Source of the DNA: Ferrimonas sediminum
GTDB taxonomy: Bacteria; Pseudomonadota; Gammaproteobacteria; Enterobacterales; Shewanellaceae
Reading direction: 5' to 3'
Length of the DNA: 64,000 bases
Assembly: GCF_900100175.1 (NCBI RefSeq)
Contig: NZ_FNEM01000002.1
Location: 1 to 64,000 of the forward strand
Under the pieces are notes generated by a model. That model searched no databases, was not told the DNA's origin, and saw only the letters and a program-made list of their open reading frames with translations. The stretch's first letter is position 1, and each line of letters opens with the position of its first letter. This document shows positions 1 to 9,431 of the stretch, piece by piece. A program made the position numbers and the translations under genes.

Positions 1-21
1 CCCCGCAACCAACTTTTACAG

Positions 22-51
22 AAAGCCTGATTCGAAAGAGTCAGGCTTTTT
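22..51 (+). terminator. Rho-independent terminator of an upstream gene
   Basis: A 9-bp stem (AAAGCCTGA / TCAGGCTTT) closes a loop of about 11 bases and runs into a short T tract. It most likely ends a gene lying before the window. Confidence 0.75.
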
Positions 52-208
52 GGTGTGTGTCGGCGGAAAGACATCGGCGCTTAACGTCGAAGCCAAGCCG
101 CAAGTCGCCCTTCCTTTCGATTTACCTGCATATTAACCGCAACATTATGCGCTTTTTGTTCGATTTTAGTAGATCCATACTGTCTCCAGAATAGTTAGGA
201 GACACAGC

Positions 209-1033
209 ATGAAAATTCGACCGCTCATTCACATCGAAGCCTCCCGTCCGACTCAGGACGGCGATGGCGTCACCATCCAGCGTATCGCCGGGTTTAAAAA
301 TCCGCTTATGGATCCCTTCTTGATGCTCGATGAACTCAAAGGCGATCAATCCCGAGACTACATCGGCGGGTTCCCCTCCCACCCCCACCGTGGCATCGAA
401 ACCCTGACCTACATGAAAACCGGTCACTTTTTGCATCAGGATCACCTGGGCAACCGGGGAGAACTCAAAGACGGCGGGGCGCAATGGATGAGTGCCGGCA
501 AAGGCGTGATCCACTCTGAGATGCCCATCATGACACAGGGCCAACTCCATGGCTTTCAGCTTTGGATCAACCTGCCTGCCGAGAAGAAGATGCAGCCCGC
601 GGACTATCAGGAGTTTCAAAAAGACACCATCGCCAACATCGAACTGGCTCAAGACAGCAGCATGAAGCTGATCAGTGGCAGTTATGCCGGCCAGCGCGGT
701 CCGCTGGTGCGCCAGGCCGTTCCCATGCTGATTGCCGATCTCAGCCTGTACGGCGAGCACCATCTGACTATCCCTGACAGCATGCAGGTCATGGCCTACC
801 TTTATCAGGGCCGTGTCGCCACAGAGAAAGGTTCAATCCACGCCGGTCATATGCTCTATTTTGGCGAAGGCGAGACCGTTCACCTAAATACCAAAGACAG
901 CGCCAGGATGCTGCTGTTGGCCGGAGAACCAATTCGAGAACCCATAGTGCACTGGGGTCCGTTTGTGATGAACAGCCAACAACAGATCGATACCGCCATC
1001 CGCCAGTACCAGCAAGGCACACTGACCGATTAA
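209..1033 (+). CDS. Pirin family protein
   Basis: This 274-residue bicupin belongs to the pirin family, cytosolic mononuclear-metal proteins of which some (E. coli YhhW) act as quercetin dioxygenases. The N-terminal cupin keeps the full metal site: His58 and His60 in the HPHRG motif, with His102 and Glu104 in the following IHSE motif. The second cupin is less conserved, as usual. Length is somewhat longer than YhhW-type pirins and closer to the longer bacterial pirins. The start is an ATG preceded by AGGAG at good spacing. It stands alone, with the next operon beginning about 150 bases downstream. The substrate cannot be read from the sequence. Confidence 0.9.
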   Translation: MKIRPLIHIEASRPTQDGDGVTIQRIAGFKNPLMDPFLMLDELKGDQSRDYIGGFPSHPHRGIETLTYMKTGHFLHQDHLGNRGELKDGGAQWMSAGKGVIHSEMPIMTQGQLHGFQLWINLPAEKKMQPADYQEFQKDTIANIELAQDSSMKLISGSYAGQRGPLVRQAVPMLIADLSLYGEHHLTIPDSMQVMAYLYQGRVATEKGSIHAGHMLYFGEGETVHLNTKDSARMLLLAGEPIREPIVHWGPFVMNSQQQIDTAIRQYQQGTLTD

Positions 1034-1185
1034 GCAACGTCGGTCCGCTGTGCAGGAAACCAGCACTCGGCACACTATTTGGGAACTTTTTGGCTCAAGT
1101 CGTCTCAGAATTAGACTCCCTCTGGCAGGGAGTAACTGATTTTAATAGGATAGTATCGGACTTACAGACGAAAGCGGGCTCCCAC

Positions 1186-2142
1186 ATGTTGCTGGAACGA
1201 TTTGAACAGGCAAAAAACTACCTCAACCAGATGGTCATCGGCCAGCCTGAGATGGTCGAAGGACTTCTCATCGCCCTGGTGGCCAATGGCCACTTATTGG
1301 TGGAAGGCCCACCGGGACTGGCCAAAACCCGAGCAGTAAAAGCCCTGGCAGACAGCATCGAAGGCAATTTTCACCGGGTCCAATTTACCCCTGATCTGCT
1401 GCCCGCTGATCTGACCGGTACCGACATCTTCAGGCAGGAAACCGGCCAGTTTGAATTTCAGGCCGGGCCACTGTTTCACAATCTGCTGCTGGCCGATGAA
1501 ATCAACCGGGCGCCGGCCAAGGTTCAGTCTGCGCTGCTGGAAGCCATGGCCGAGAATCAGATAACGGTGGGCAAAACCAGTTACCGGCTACCGGAACTGT
1601 TCCTGGTATTGGCAACCCAGAATCCCATCGAGAACGAGGGCACCTACCCACTGCCGGAAGCCCAACTGGACCGTTTTCTGCTTCACCTGTCTCTGGATTA
1701 CCCCGGACCCGACGTCGAAAAACAGATTTTGGCCCTCAGCCGGCAGGAGGCGCTGTCTACTCCTCCTCAGCCCCCGGTGCCGCTGACCCAATCCGAAGTT
1801 TTCAGTGCCCGCAAACAGGCGCTGGAGCTCTATCTGGCGCCACAACTGGAGGACTACATGGTCCACCTGGTGGACGCCACCCGGGCGCCTCAGCGCTACA
1901 GCGACCAGTTGCAACGTTACCTGGAATGGGGTGTGAGTCCACGGGCCACCATCGCCCTCGAGCGCTGTGCCCGAGCCAGAGCCTGGCTGCACGGCAAGGA
2001 TTACGTGGCACCGGAAGACATTCAGGCGGTCCTGCCCAATGTCCTCAGACACCGGCTGCTACTCAGTTATCAGGCGGAAGCCGAAGGGGTTAATGCCGAT
2101 GAGATCATTAACCAAATCATTAAGTTAGTGGCCTTGTCCTGA
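1186..2142 (+). CDS. MoxR-type AAA+ ATPase
   Basis: MoxR ATPases act as chaperones that mature or activate partner complexes, often VWA-domain proteins encoded beside them. From the ATG at 1186 the protein has 318 residues, the usual MoxR length. Walker A is GPPGLAKT (residues 41-48), and Walker B is within LLLADEIN near residue 100, followed by the MoxR-typical NRAPAKVQ and the sensor stretch ATQNP. The reading frame stays open upstream to a TTG at 1090, which would add 32 residues that do not resemble the family, so the internal ATG is preferred although its ribosome-binding site is weak. It is the first gene of a six-gene operon, and its stop overlaps the next start. Confidence 0.9.
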   Translation: MLLERFEQAKNYLNQMVIGQPEMVEGLLIALVANGHLLVEGPPGLAKTRAVKALADSIEGNFHRVQFTPDLLPADLTGTDIFRQETGQFEFQAGPLFHNLLLADEINRAPAKVQSALLEAMAENQITVGKTSYRLPELFLVLATQNPIENEGTYPLPEAQLDRFLLHLSLDYPGPDVEKQILALSRQEALSTPPQPPVPLTQSEVFSARKQALELYLAPQLEDYMVHLVDATRAPQRYSDQLQRYLEWGVSPRATIALERCARARAWLHGKDYVAPEDIQAVLPNVLRHRLLLSYQAEAEGVNADEIINQIIKLVALS

Positions 2143-3062
2143 TGGTCAGTCTGCCGACCCACAGCAACGGCATCGATGTCAGTCTTGAGGAGCTGCTGAT
2201 CTATCGCGGACCGGCAGCACGCAACAATCCATTTAAAGGGTTACCCCGCACCAGCCACCGCGCTGGCCAGAACCTGAGCCGCATCAAAGGCCGCGGCATG
2301 GAATTTGACGAAGTCCGCCGCTATCAAAGTGGCGATGATGTCCGTACCATCGACTGGCGAGTCACGGCCAGAACCGGTCATGCCCACACCAAGCTGTTTC
2401 GCGAAGAGCGGGAGCGCCCGGTGCTGCTGTTTGTGGATCTGGGCAACCGCCTGCATTGCGGTTCCGCACTGTTGCTGCAGTCGGTTCAGGCCTGTCACCT
2501 GGCGGCAATGCTGGGATGGCAGAGCATCAACGCCGGCGAGCGTCTGGGCGGCATCATCTGCCGGGAAGGGGGCCATCGGGAACACAAGCCTCGGGCTCGC
2601 CGTCAGGGGATCGCCCCGCTGCTGGACTCTCTGGTTGAACTGCACCGGGCAGAGCAGCAATCGGAGCCGCAATACCTGGATACCGGCCTGAACAGGCTGC
2701 GACGACTGGCGCACCCCGGCAGCGTGGTACTGGTGATTTCCGATGGTCTGGGATTTAACGACCACCACCTCGACATTCTGGCGGAGATGGCCAGGCACAG
2801 CGAAATCCGCCTGTTTCAAATAACCGACCCGCTGTCAAAACGACTGGCTCAACTCAATGCCGACGCGGTATTGCCGGTATGGTACCAGGGCAAGCTGACC
2901 ACCCTGAACCATACCGGGCGTCAACAGTGGCTGCAACAGCTTGAACAGGAGCAACAACACTTCGTCCAGGGAAGCCGCCAACGTGGCCTGGCCCGAAGCC
3001 AGGTGGATGCCGCCATCCCCTTAACGGAGCAACTGGAAACACTATGGCACCCGATCCGTTAG
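2142..3062 (+). CDS. DUF58 domain protein of the Bat-type operon
   Basis: A 306-residue cytoplasmic protein with the DUF58 signature around residues 45-75: RGRGMEFDEVRRYQ, GDDVRTIDW and the following AR. The region after it resembles a degenerate von Willebrand A fold (LLFVDLG). DUF58 proteins almost always sit between MoxR and VWA proteins. Their biochemical role is not established, but they are thought to work with the MoxR ATPase. The ATG overlaps the moxR stop codon (TGATG), which implies translational coupling, and the end overlaps the next gene by 19 bases. Confidence 0.88.
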   Translation: MVSLPTHSNGIDVSLEELLIYRGPAARNNPFKGLPRTSHRAGQNLSRIKGRGMEFDEVRRYQSGDDVRTIDWRVTARTGHAHTKLFREERERPVLLFVDLGNRLHCGSALLLQSVQACHLAAMLGWQSINAGERLGGIICREGGHREHKPRARRQGIAPLLDSLVELHRAEQQSEPQYLDTGLNRLRRLAHPGSVVLVISDGLGFNDHHLDILAEMARHSEIRLFQITDPLSKRLAQLNADAVLPVWYQGKLTTLNHTGRQQWLQQLEQEQQHFVQGSRQRGLARSQVDAAIPLTEQLETLWHPIR

Positions 3063-3502
3063 CTCAACTGAGAGACATCATCACCGAACCGGCGCCCTGG
3101 AGCTGGCCGCTTTCTATCAGCGCCAGCCTGGTTCTGCTGGCATTGAGTGTGGCCCTGGGGCTGGGGCTGGTCTGGGTGTGGCACCGACACCGTCACCAAC
3201 GGCCATTGCGCTGCGCCCTGCAGGAGCTGCAAGCCTTACCGGACACCGTGACCATAACCGACCTCAGTGGCCTGATGAAGCGCACCGCCCTGTGTTACTA
3301 CCCCAGAGAGCAGGTAGCCAGCCTAAGCGGAGCCGACTGGGCGCAGTGGCTGGCCCAATATCAAGCCCCCGACCACCAACGCCAGTGGCAACAACTGCAG
3401 CAACGACAATATCAAGCCAACGCCGAGGTTCGTCGTGACGGCGTTACGGCACTGCTGACCCATACCCTCAAGCGGCTCAGCAAAGGGAGGAAGCCATGTT
3501 AA
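3044..3502 (+). CDS. DUF4381 domain membrane protein
   Basis: This 152-residue protein has one N-terminal transmembrane segment at about residues 17-40, followed by a basic stop-transfer stretch (HRHRHQRP) and a helical cytoplasmic domain rich in Gln. This is the usual form of DUF4381 proteins, found between DUF58 and BatA-like genes in gammaproteobacterial aerotolerance-type operons. It overlaps both neighbours (19 bases upstream, 7 downstream). No enzymatic motif is visible, and a scaffold role in the VWA membrane complex is inference. Confidence 0.82.
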   Translation: MAPDPLAQLRDIITEPAPWSWPLSISASLVLLALSVALGLGLVWVWHRHRHQRPLRCALQELQALPDTVTITDLSGLMKRTALCYYPREQVASLSGADWAQWLAQYQAPDHQRQWQQLQQRQYQANAEVRRDGVTALLTHTLKRLSKGRKPC

Positions 3503-4476
3503 CCCTGGCCTGGCCCTATCTATTGCTGGCCGTGATTCTCCCCTGGCTACTGCCCCGGCCTCGCCAGCGTCAGAGCGCCATCACCGCTCTTAAGTTGCCC
3601 TGGGGACAATCCCCTCTGCACAGCAGCGAACGCCGACCCACACCGGCTTGGCTGAAGCTCGTCATGTTGATCGCCTGGTTGGCCCTGGTTGCTGCCTGCG
3701 CCCGACCACAATGGCTGGGTGAACCGGTGCCCCTGGAGCGTCAGGGCCGGGATCTGATGATCGCCGCCGACCTTTCCGGCAGCATGCAGATTCAGGACAT
3801 GCGCTACCAGGGCAACATGATTGACCGTTTCAGTATGATGCAACATCTGCTGGGAGACTTTGTCCGTCGCCGGGAAGGGGATCGCATCGGCTTAATCCTG
3901 TTTGCCGACGGAGCCTACCTGCAAGCGCCGCTGACCTTCGACCGCTATACGGTGAAGCGCTACCTCGATGAAGCGGTACTGGGGCTGGTTGGACAGCAAA
4001 CCGCCATTGGTGACGCCATCGCCCTGGCGGTCAAACGGTTCAGCCAGCTTCAGGAGAGCAACAAGGTGTTGCTACTGCTCACCGATGGCAGCAACAATGC
4101 CGGGCAGTTCAATGTCGATCAGGCCCTGCAGCTGGCAAAAAACGCCGGGGTAAAGATCTACGCCATCGGCATCGGTGCCGACAGCCTCAAGCAAACCAGC
4201 TGGATGGGCTTCGACACGCGCCAGGTCAACCCCAGTCGGGATCTGAATGAAGCGGTGCTTCAACAGTTGGCCAATGAGACCGGAGGCCAGTATTTTCGGG
4301 CCCGCAGCGGCGACAACATGGAGCAGATCTACGCCAGACTCGATCAACTCGAGCCGGTGGCACGAGACGAAAAAAGATGGCGCCCCAAAACCGAACTCTA
4401 TGCCTGGCCTCTGGGTCTGGCCTTGTTGCTGACCACACTGGGGCTGATGGCAAGCCGGAGGGTACAGCGTGACTGA
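3496..4476 (+). CDS. VWA domain membrane protein, BatA-like
   Basis: 326 residues with two N-terminal transmembrane segments (about 5-20 and 53-70), a von Willebrand A domain and a C-terminal transmembrane helix ending in a basic tail. The MIDAS metal site is intact: DLSGS at 92-96, a downstream Thr in QQTAIGDA and an Asp in LLTDGSNN. This matches BatA of the Bacteroides aerotolerance operon and its proteobacterial relatives. The VWA domain should face the periplasm and bind partner proteins through a divalent metal. It overlaps both adjacent genes by a few bases. Confidence 0.88.
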   Translation: MLTLAWPYLLLAVILPWLLPRPRQRQSAITALKLPWGQSPLHSSERRPTPAWLKLVMLIAWLALVAACARPQWLGEPVPLERQGRDLMIAADLSGSMQIQDMRYQGNMIDRFSMMQHLLGDFVRRREGDRIGLILFADGAYLQAPLTFDRYTVKRYLDEAVLGLVGQQTAIGDAIALAVKRFSQLQESNKVLLLLTDGSNNAGQFNVDQALQLAKNAGVKIYAIGIGADSLKQTSWMGFDTRQVNPSRDLNEAVLQQLANETGGQYFRARSGDNMEQIYARLDQLEPVARDEKRWRPKTELYAWPLGLALLLTTLGLMASRRVQRD

Positions 4477-6415
4477 CTTTCATCTGATTCGACCATGGTG
4501 GCTGCTGGCACTGGCACTGCTTCCCGCGCTCTACCTGGCCTCAAAGCGCTACCGCAACCACGGCCTCAACTGGCAACAATTGGTGCCCGAGCATCTTCAG
4601 GCCGCCATGTTGATGCGCCATCAGGATCAGCACCCCTCCCGGCGCAGCCAGTGGCCCTGGTGGCTGGCGGCCCTGTGCATGCTGGCCCTCAGTGGTCCCA
4701 GTTGGACCCGCCTGGAGGTGCCGGTGTTTCAGCTCAATCAGGGCAGGGTCATCGTCATGGACATGTCCTACTCCATGTATGCCACCGATCTGACACCGAA
4801 CCGACTGACTCAATCCCGGTTTAAAGCCATTGACCTCATCCGGAGTTTTGACGAGGGAGAAACCGGTCTCATCGCCTACGCCGGCGACGCCTTCACCCTG
4901 GCACCGATGACCGACGACAAGCAAACCCTGCTCAACCTGATCCCCACGCTGTCGCCTGAAATCATGCCGGTACCGGGCTCCGACCTGCCCAGTGCTCTGG
5001 AGTTGGCCAGCACCCTGCTGAAAGACGCCGGCTACCACAAGGGCGAGATCATTCTGTTTATTGACGGCATCAACGATGAGCACGCCTCCCGGGCATTGGA
5101 ACTGGCACAATCCCAGCCCTGGAACCTGAAGGTGTACGTGCTGGGCACCGATGCCGGGGCTCCCATGCGTCGCTCCGATGGCAAGCTGGTAAAAAACCGG
5201 GCTGGAGAGGTGATCGTGGCACAAGCCAACACCGCGTTACTGAACAAACTGGCCGATGCCGGCAACGGCAGGCTCATTCCGTTCCGTGCGGGTGATCAAG
5301 ACATCGCCACACTGGCTGCCCCCCTGCACCGGCAGGACCAGAGCAAGCACACGCAACAACAGCAACGGAGCACTGATCAATGGCAGGATATGGGCATCTA
5401 CCTGCTGCCACTGCTGCTGCTCCCGGCTGCCTGGTTCGCCCGTCGCTACCTGCCGTTACTGATGCTGTCGCTATTGGTGCTACCTCCGGCCCCCGCCGAC
5501 GCCGCCTGGTGGCAATCGTCCCAATCTCAGGCCAATGAGCTGATGCGCCAGGGCCAGCATCAGCAGGCTGCTGACCTGCTGCCCGACGGCAGTCAGAAAG
5601 CCGAAGCCTACTATCGCAGTAACCAGTTTGAACAGGCGCTGACCCAGTATCAGCAACTGCCTCAAAGCGCCCGCTCTCTGTATAATCAGGGCAACGCCCT
5701 CGCCCGTCTGAACCAGCTCAAGCCTGCACAACACGCCTATGAACAGGCACTGGCGCTGAACCCCAAGCTTGAAGCCGCCCAGGCCAACCTGCAACTGGTC
5801 AAGCAGTTGCAAGAACAGCAGCAGAAACAACAGCAGGCTGGCGACGGCGATCAGGGGCAGGAAGGCCAGCAGGATCAGAATCAGCAGCCCGGGGATCAAG
5901 ACGGCCAGGAGCAAACGCCGCCATCCGACAATCAGAGTCAACAGAGCCAAGACCAATCCCAGAACTCGAATCAGAGTCAGGGGCAAAGCGCCTCCGACGA
6001 TCAATCTCAGTCCGCGCCGGACAGCGACCCGCAAGGTTCACCGCCTCGGCCGGAGCTCGGCGACAGCCACGACTCCGGCACCGGCGCCCGGCAACCGGAC
6101 GGACAGGCGCCACCAGCGCCGGCGCCCCTCCCTCCGTCTGATGATGCACAACCGTCGCAGACCCGCGAGGAGTTTGAAGCCGCCTCCGAAGGCGCTAACG
6201 ACACCTCGTCGCCGGATCAGGCTCACCCCCAAGGGAGGGCTGCTGCCGATGGCCCTTCCGATACCGAGCAGCAGGAGCCGCCGGCGTCCATCGATGCCCG
6301 AACGCTGGAACGCATTCAGGACGACCCCAGCCTGCTGCTGAGAAACAAGATGAAACTAGAGTATGAGCGCCGCCGCCGGGCCGGCCAGATCAATGAGGAG
6401 CGTACCCAGTGGTAA
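4469..6415 (+). CDS. VWA + TPR membrane protein, BatB-BatC fusion
   Basis: A 648-residue protein joining what Bacteroides encodes separately as BatB and BatC. Residues 1-80 hold two membrane segments. A VWA domain follows with an intact MIDAS (DMSYS at 98-102). Two hydrophobic segments lie near 309-345, then a TPR region at about 355-447 whose clearest repeat is SLYNQGNALARLNQL. From about 447 to 610 the sequence is low-complexity, rich in Gln, Asp, Ser and Pro, probably an extended linker. The last 30 residues are basic and conserved-looking (ERIQDDPSLLLRNKMKLEYE). It overlaps the genes on both sides by 7-8 bases. Confidence 0.88.
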   Translation: MTDFHLIRPWWLLALALLPALYLASKRYRNHGLNWQQLVPEHLQAAMLMRHQDQHPSRRSQWPWWLAALCMLALSGPSWTRLEVPVFQLNQGRVIVMDMSYSMYATDLTPNRLTQSRFKAIDLIRSFDEGETGLIAYAGDAFTLAPMTDDKQTLLNLIPTLSPEIMPVPGSDLPSALELASTLLKDAGYHKGEIILFIDGINDEHASRALELAQSQPWNLKVYVLGTDAGAPMRRSDGKLVKNRAGEVIVAQANTALLNKLADAGNGRLIPFRAGDQDIATLAAPLHRQDQSKHTQQQQRSTDQWQDMGIYLLPLLLLPAAWFARRYLPLLMLSLLVLPPAPADAAWWQSSQSQANELMRQGQHQQAADLLPDGSQKAEAYYRSNQFEQALTQYQQLPQSARSLYNQGNALARLNQLKPAQHAYEQALALNPKLEAAQANLQLVKQLQEQQQKQQQAGDGDQGQEGQQDQNQQPGDQDGQEQTPPSDNQSQQSQDQSQNSNQSQGQSASDDQSQSAPDSDPQGSPPRPELGDSHDSGTGARQPDGQAPPAPAPLPPSDDAQPSQTREEFEAASEGANDTSSPDQAHPQGRAAADGPSDTEQQEPPASIDARTLERIQDDPSLLLRNKMKLEYERRRRAGQINEERTQW

Positions 6416-8025
6416 ATCGATTGGTACTGCTAATGATGCTGTGCATCTCCCCCGCTTGCTGGTCTTACAGCAGCTTAACCGCCAGTATCGACGCCAACCC
6501 GGTTGTGGCCAACCAATCGTTCGTGCTTACGGTCATTGCCGACGACGACGTCGACGCCAACGCACTGGATACCACCGTCCTGGAAAACCAGTTCACCGTG
6601 GTTCGTAACAACGTCAGCCGTTCCACCCAGATCATCAACTTCAACACTCGGCGGGAAACCCGCTGGCAACTGGTGCTGATACCTAAAAGCACCGGCACAC
6701 TCACCATCCCTGCGCTGATGGCCGATGGCCTGCAAAGCCAGCCCATCACCCTTAAGGTGGTGGCAGACGGCGCCAAAGCCGGCCAGTTGGCCACGGTATT
6801 CATGAAAGCCGGCCTCAGCGAGCACGAAGTGTGGCTTGGCCAGCCGGTGGACTACTGGGTCAAACTTTACCTGGCGACGGAGCTGCAACGCGGCCAACTG
6901 TCCGAACCGCAACTGGCCAACGCCAGCGTCGTTCAGCTCGGGCAGGACAGAAACGGCAACGAGGTGGTGAATGGCCGCCGTTACCGGGTGATCGAGCGCC
7001 ACTACCTGATCACCCCCCAGCAAGCCGGCACGCTGACAGTAAAAGGCTCGGATTTCAGCGGCGACATCCTCAAGCCAGGGCGAAGTAATGACCTGTTTGC
7101 CCGCAGCCTGTCCACCCCGGTGCAGGTGATGGGCAGCCCGGTGACTCTGACGGTGAAACAGCCTCCGGCGTCCTTCACCGAGCCATGGCTGGTAGCCAAC
7201 GCCGTTTCCCTGTCGGAACAGTGGAACCCGGAGCAGCTAACGGTTGAGGTTGGCGACCCCATTACTCGAATCATCAACCTGACCGCCGTCGGCACCTCGG
7301 AGGCTGCCCTGCCGACACTGGCTCTGGACTACCCGAAAGGGCTGAAAAGCTATCCGGATAAAGCGGAACGAGGAGACGATCACCAAGGCAAAGAGATCGT
7401 GGCCCGCCTGCAGCAAAGCACTGCCATTGTGGCCTCCAGTGCCGGAGAGTACACCCTGCCGGAGATTCGGGTTGCCTGGTGGAACAGCAAGCTCAATCGG
7501 AAAGAGTACGCCACGCTGGCCGCCCGTACCCTGACGGTACTGCCAGGAGAAGCCACCGCCGCACCGGCTCCCCCACCGTCACAGCCGGAACAGGCCCAGC
7601 CGGCTCAACCTGAAGAGTCTGTGCTTTGGCGATACCTGTCGATGTTGCTGGCCATCGCGCTGGTGCTGACCTTTATCTGGGGCTACCGGCGTCAGCCAGC
7701 GGCCACCGCCCCCGCCGCGGCGCCACGACTTCAGTCTGAGGCTGACAGCGGATTCGTTCAGGCTGCGCAGAACAACGATCTTCAACGGGCGCTGAAACTC
7801 CTGCCCGCGCACCTGGACGGCATTCGGGGCCCCACGCCGTCACTGAGTCAGGTTCGCACCCTGTTCCCCGAACTGGCACCGGAACTGGATCAACTGCAGC
7901 AAGCCCAATTCGGCCGTCAGCAACAGCCGGTGCAGGTATTGCAACTGCTGAAACTGGTGACCGCCTTACAAAAAAAAGTTCAACAAAACCAACAACACCT
8001 ACCAGAACTTAATCCCAAAGCCTGA
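6409..8025 (+). CDS. BatD-like oxygen-tolerance protein
   Basis: 538 residues, starting with a signal peptide (about 1-20), followed by a long beta-rich periplasmic region typical of BatD (SLTASIDANPVVANQSFVLT), a Pro/Gln-rich linker near 385-400, one transmembrane helix at about 404-425 and a helical cytoplasmic tail. BatD proteins are membrane-anchored partners of the BatA/BatB VWA proteins. The start overlaps the preceding gene by 7 bases, so this is the last member of the six-gene run. The aerotolerance function was proposed in Bacteroides; whether it applies here is not shown by sequence. Confidence 0.87.
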   Translation: MVNRLVLLMMLCISPACWSYSSLTASIDANPVVANQSFVLTVIADDDVDANALDTTVLENQFTVVRNNVSRSTQIINFNTRRETRWQLVLIPKSTGTLTIPALMADGLQSQPITLKVVADGAKAGQLATVFMKAGLSEHEVWLGQPVDYWVKLYLATELQRGQLSEPQLANASVVQLGQDRNGNEVVNGRRYRVIERHYLITPQQAGTLTVKGSDFSGDILKPGRSNDLFARSLSTPVQVMGSPVTLTVKQPPASFTEPWLVANAVSLSEQWNPEQLTVEVGDPITRIINLTAVGTSEAALPTLALDYPKGLKSYPDKAERGDDHQGKEIVARLQQSTAIVASSAGEYTLPEIRVAWWNSKLNRKEYATLAARTLTVLPGEATAAPAPPPSQPEQAQPAQPEESVLWRYLSMLLAIALVLTFIWGYRRQPAATAPAAAPRLQSEADSGFVQAAQNNDLQRALKLLPAHLDGIRGPTPSLSQVRTLFPELAPELDQLQQAQFGRQQQPVQVLQLLKLVTALQKKVQQNQQHLPELNPKA

Positions 8026-8173
8026 AAAGCAGATACACTCTGTACCTAAGGCATGAGCACTCATCGCCTGGAGCGCGCCCACTCTTCGCCTCCAGGCCGG
8101 CTACTCACTCCAGGGCGCCTCGATGGTCGGCGCCTTGCGGTGAAAACCACTGCCCGGGACAGGCAACAGAAAA

Positions 8174-8740
8174 ATGTTGAAAATATTCCGAAAGAAAACG
8201 CAGCCTTCACCGGTCTTAGATGACATGGTGAGTAAACAAAACCGTTATGAAAGCCTGGTTAGGGCTTTGAATACAGAGCTCTACCGCTATGCCTACTGGC
8301 TCAGCGGCAACCCCACGGTGGCGGAAGATCTGGTTCAAGAGACCTTTCTCAGAGCATGGAAGGCGCTGGACTCTCTTAAGGATGACAAAGCCGCCAAGGC
8401 ATGGCTGATCACCATTTTACGGCGTGAAAATGCCCGTCGATTTGAGCGTAAACAGCTGGATGTCAGTGACATCGACGACTATCAGGTCGCCGACAACCAC
8501 GCCACCAGCAACGAGCAACTGGTGGACAATGCGCTGCTTCGCAAGCACATCGCCGCATTGGCAGAGGACTATCGCGAACCCCTGGTATTGCAGGTGTTGC
8601 ATGGTTTTAATGGCGACGAAATCGCTGAAATTATGGGTTTAAACAGAAATACCGTTATGACCCGGCTATTTCGGGCCCGAAACCAACTGCGCGAGAAGCT
8701 CGAAGATAAGTCGCTTTCCCGGGAGTTAAACAATGGATGA
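8174..8740 (+). CDS. ECF-type sigma-70 factor
   Basis: A 188-residue sigma factor with only regions 2 and 4. Region 2 covers about residues 28-95 (ELYRYAYWLSGN, AEDLVQETFLRAWKAL), and region 4 about 125-180 (LAEDYREPLVLQVLHG, EIAEIMGLNRNTVMTRLFRAR). A basic tail of about 15 residues precedes region 2, and an alternative ATG at 8225 exists but has no better ribosome-binding site. The gene overlaps the following DUF3379 gene by 8 bases, the usual layout for an ECF sigma factor and its membrane-bound regulator. The target promoters are unknown. Confidence 0.9.
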   Translation: MLKIFRKKTQPSPVLDDMVSKQNRYESLVRALNTELYRYAYWLSGNPTVAEDLVQETFLRAWKALDSLKDDKAAKAWLITILRRENARRFERKQLDVSDIDDYQVADNHATSNEQLVDNALLRKHIAALAEDYREPLVLQVLHGFNGDEIAEIMGLNRNTVMTRLFRARNQLREKLEDKSLSRELNNG

Positions 8741-9431
8741 ATTGAAGTTCCGTCGGCAAGCCTATGCCGATCCAAGCAGTCAGGAGCAGGACTTCATCGA
8801 CGCCACCTTACAAGAAGCGGCCCGGCAGAGCTTTGTCGACGAGCTGCAACTGTTGGATGAACATCTGGCCTCGGCCATGAAGGTGGCTCCGCCTGAGGAT
8901 CTGGCCAACCGAATTTTACTGCAGCAGAACCTTAACCAGTTTCAGCAGCAAAAGAAACGCCAGCGGTTCCACCTGGCTGCAGCGGCCTCGGTCGCCTTCG
9001 TAATCGGCTTGTCGCTGACCTTTATCCGCCAACCCGCCAGCCTGGGCGATCATGCCCTGGCTCACGTGGCTCACGAAGCCGGCTTTGCCGACAAAGTGGA
9101 TGAATCGGTTAGCCTCAATGCCCTCAACACCAAACTGGCTAGCTTTGGCGGAAAAATGGAGCAGATGCCCGGTCACATCTATTACGCCAACTACTGCGAT
9201 TTCGACGGCGTTCGCAGCCTGCACATGGTAATGGACACCCCGGACGGCAAGATGACGGTGTTCTTTGTTCCCAAAGAACAAAACAAATCGATGTCTCCCG
9301 AGTTTGGCAATGATCAATACACTGGCGAGGCCTTTGAGAAGGGTCGCTTCCAGATCGCCGTGGTCGGTGGCAAGCAGCAGCAGATCGACTCGACGGTTTC
9401 TCTGCTGAGAAACTCAGTTTCCAGCATCTGA
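8733..9431 (+). CDS. DUF3379 membrane protein, probable anti-sigma partner
   Basis: 232 residues: an acidic N-terminal cytoplasmic helical region of about 75 residues, a basic stretch (QQKKRQRF), one transmembrane helix at about 78-99, and a periplasmic domain with a single Cys (YYANYCDFDG). DUF3379 proteins follow ECF sigma genes in Shewanella-type genomes. The topology fits an anti-sigma factor, but the HxxxCxxC zinc motif of the ZAS family is absent. The coupling to the sigma gene (8-base overlap) is the main functional clue; anti-sigma activity is inferred. Confidence 0.8.
   Translation: MDELKFRRQAYADPSSQEQDFIDATLQEAARQSFVDELQLLDEHLASAMKVAPPEDLANRILLQQNLNQFQQQKKRQRFHLAAAASVAFVIGLSLTFIRQPASLGDHALAHVAHEAGFADKVDESVSLNALNTKLASFGGKMEQMPGHIYYANYCDFDGVRSLHMVMDTPDGKMTVFFVPKEQNKSMSPEFGNDQYTGEAFEKGRFQIAVVGGKQQQIDSTVSLLRNSVSSI

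Noticed and set aside
122-763. 213-codon minus-strand frame over the pirin gene
   Set aside because: Antisense shadow of a clear pirin with intact metal ligands.
1090-1185. TTG-initiated N-terminal extension of the MoxR gene
   Set aside because: The 32 added residues do not resemble MoxR N termini, and the internal ATG gives the normal family length.
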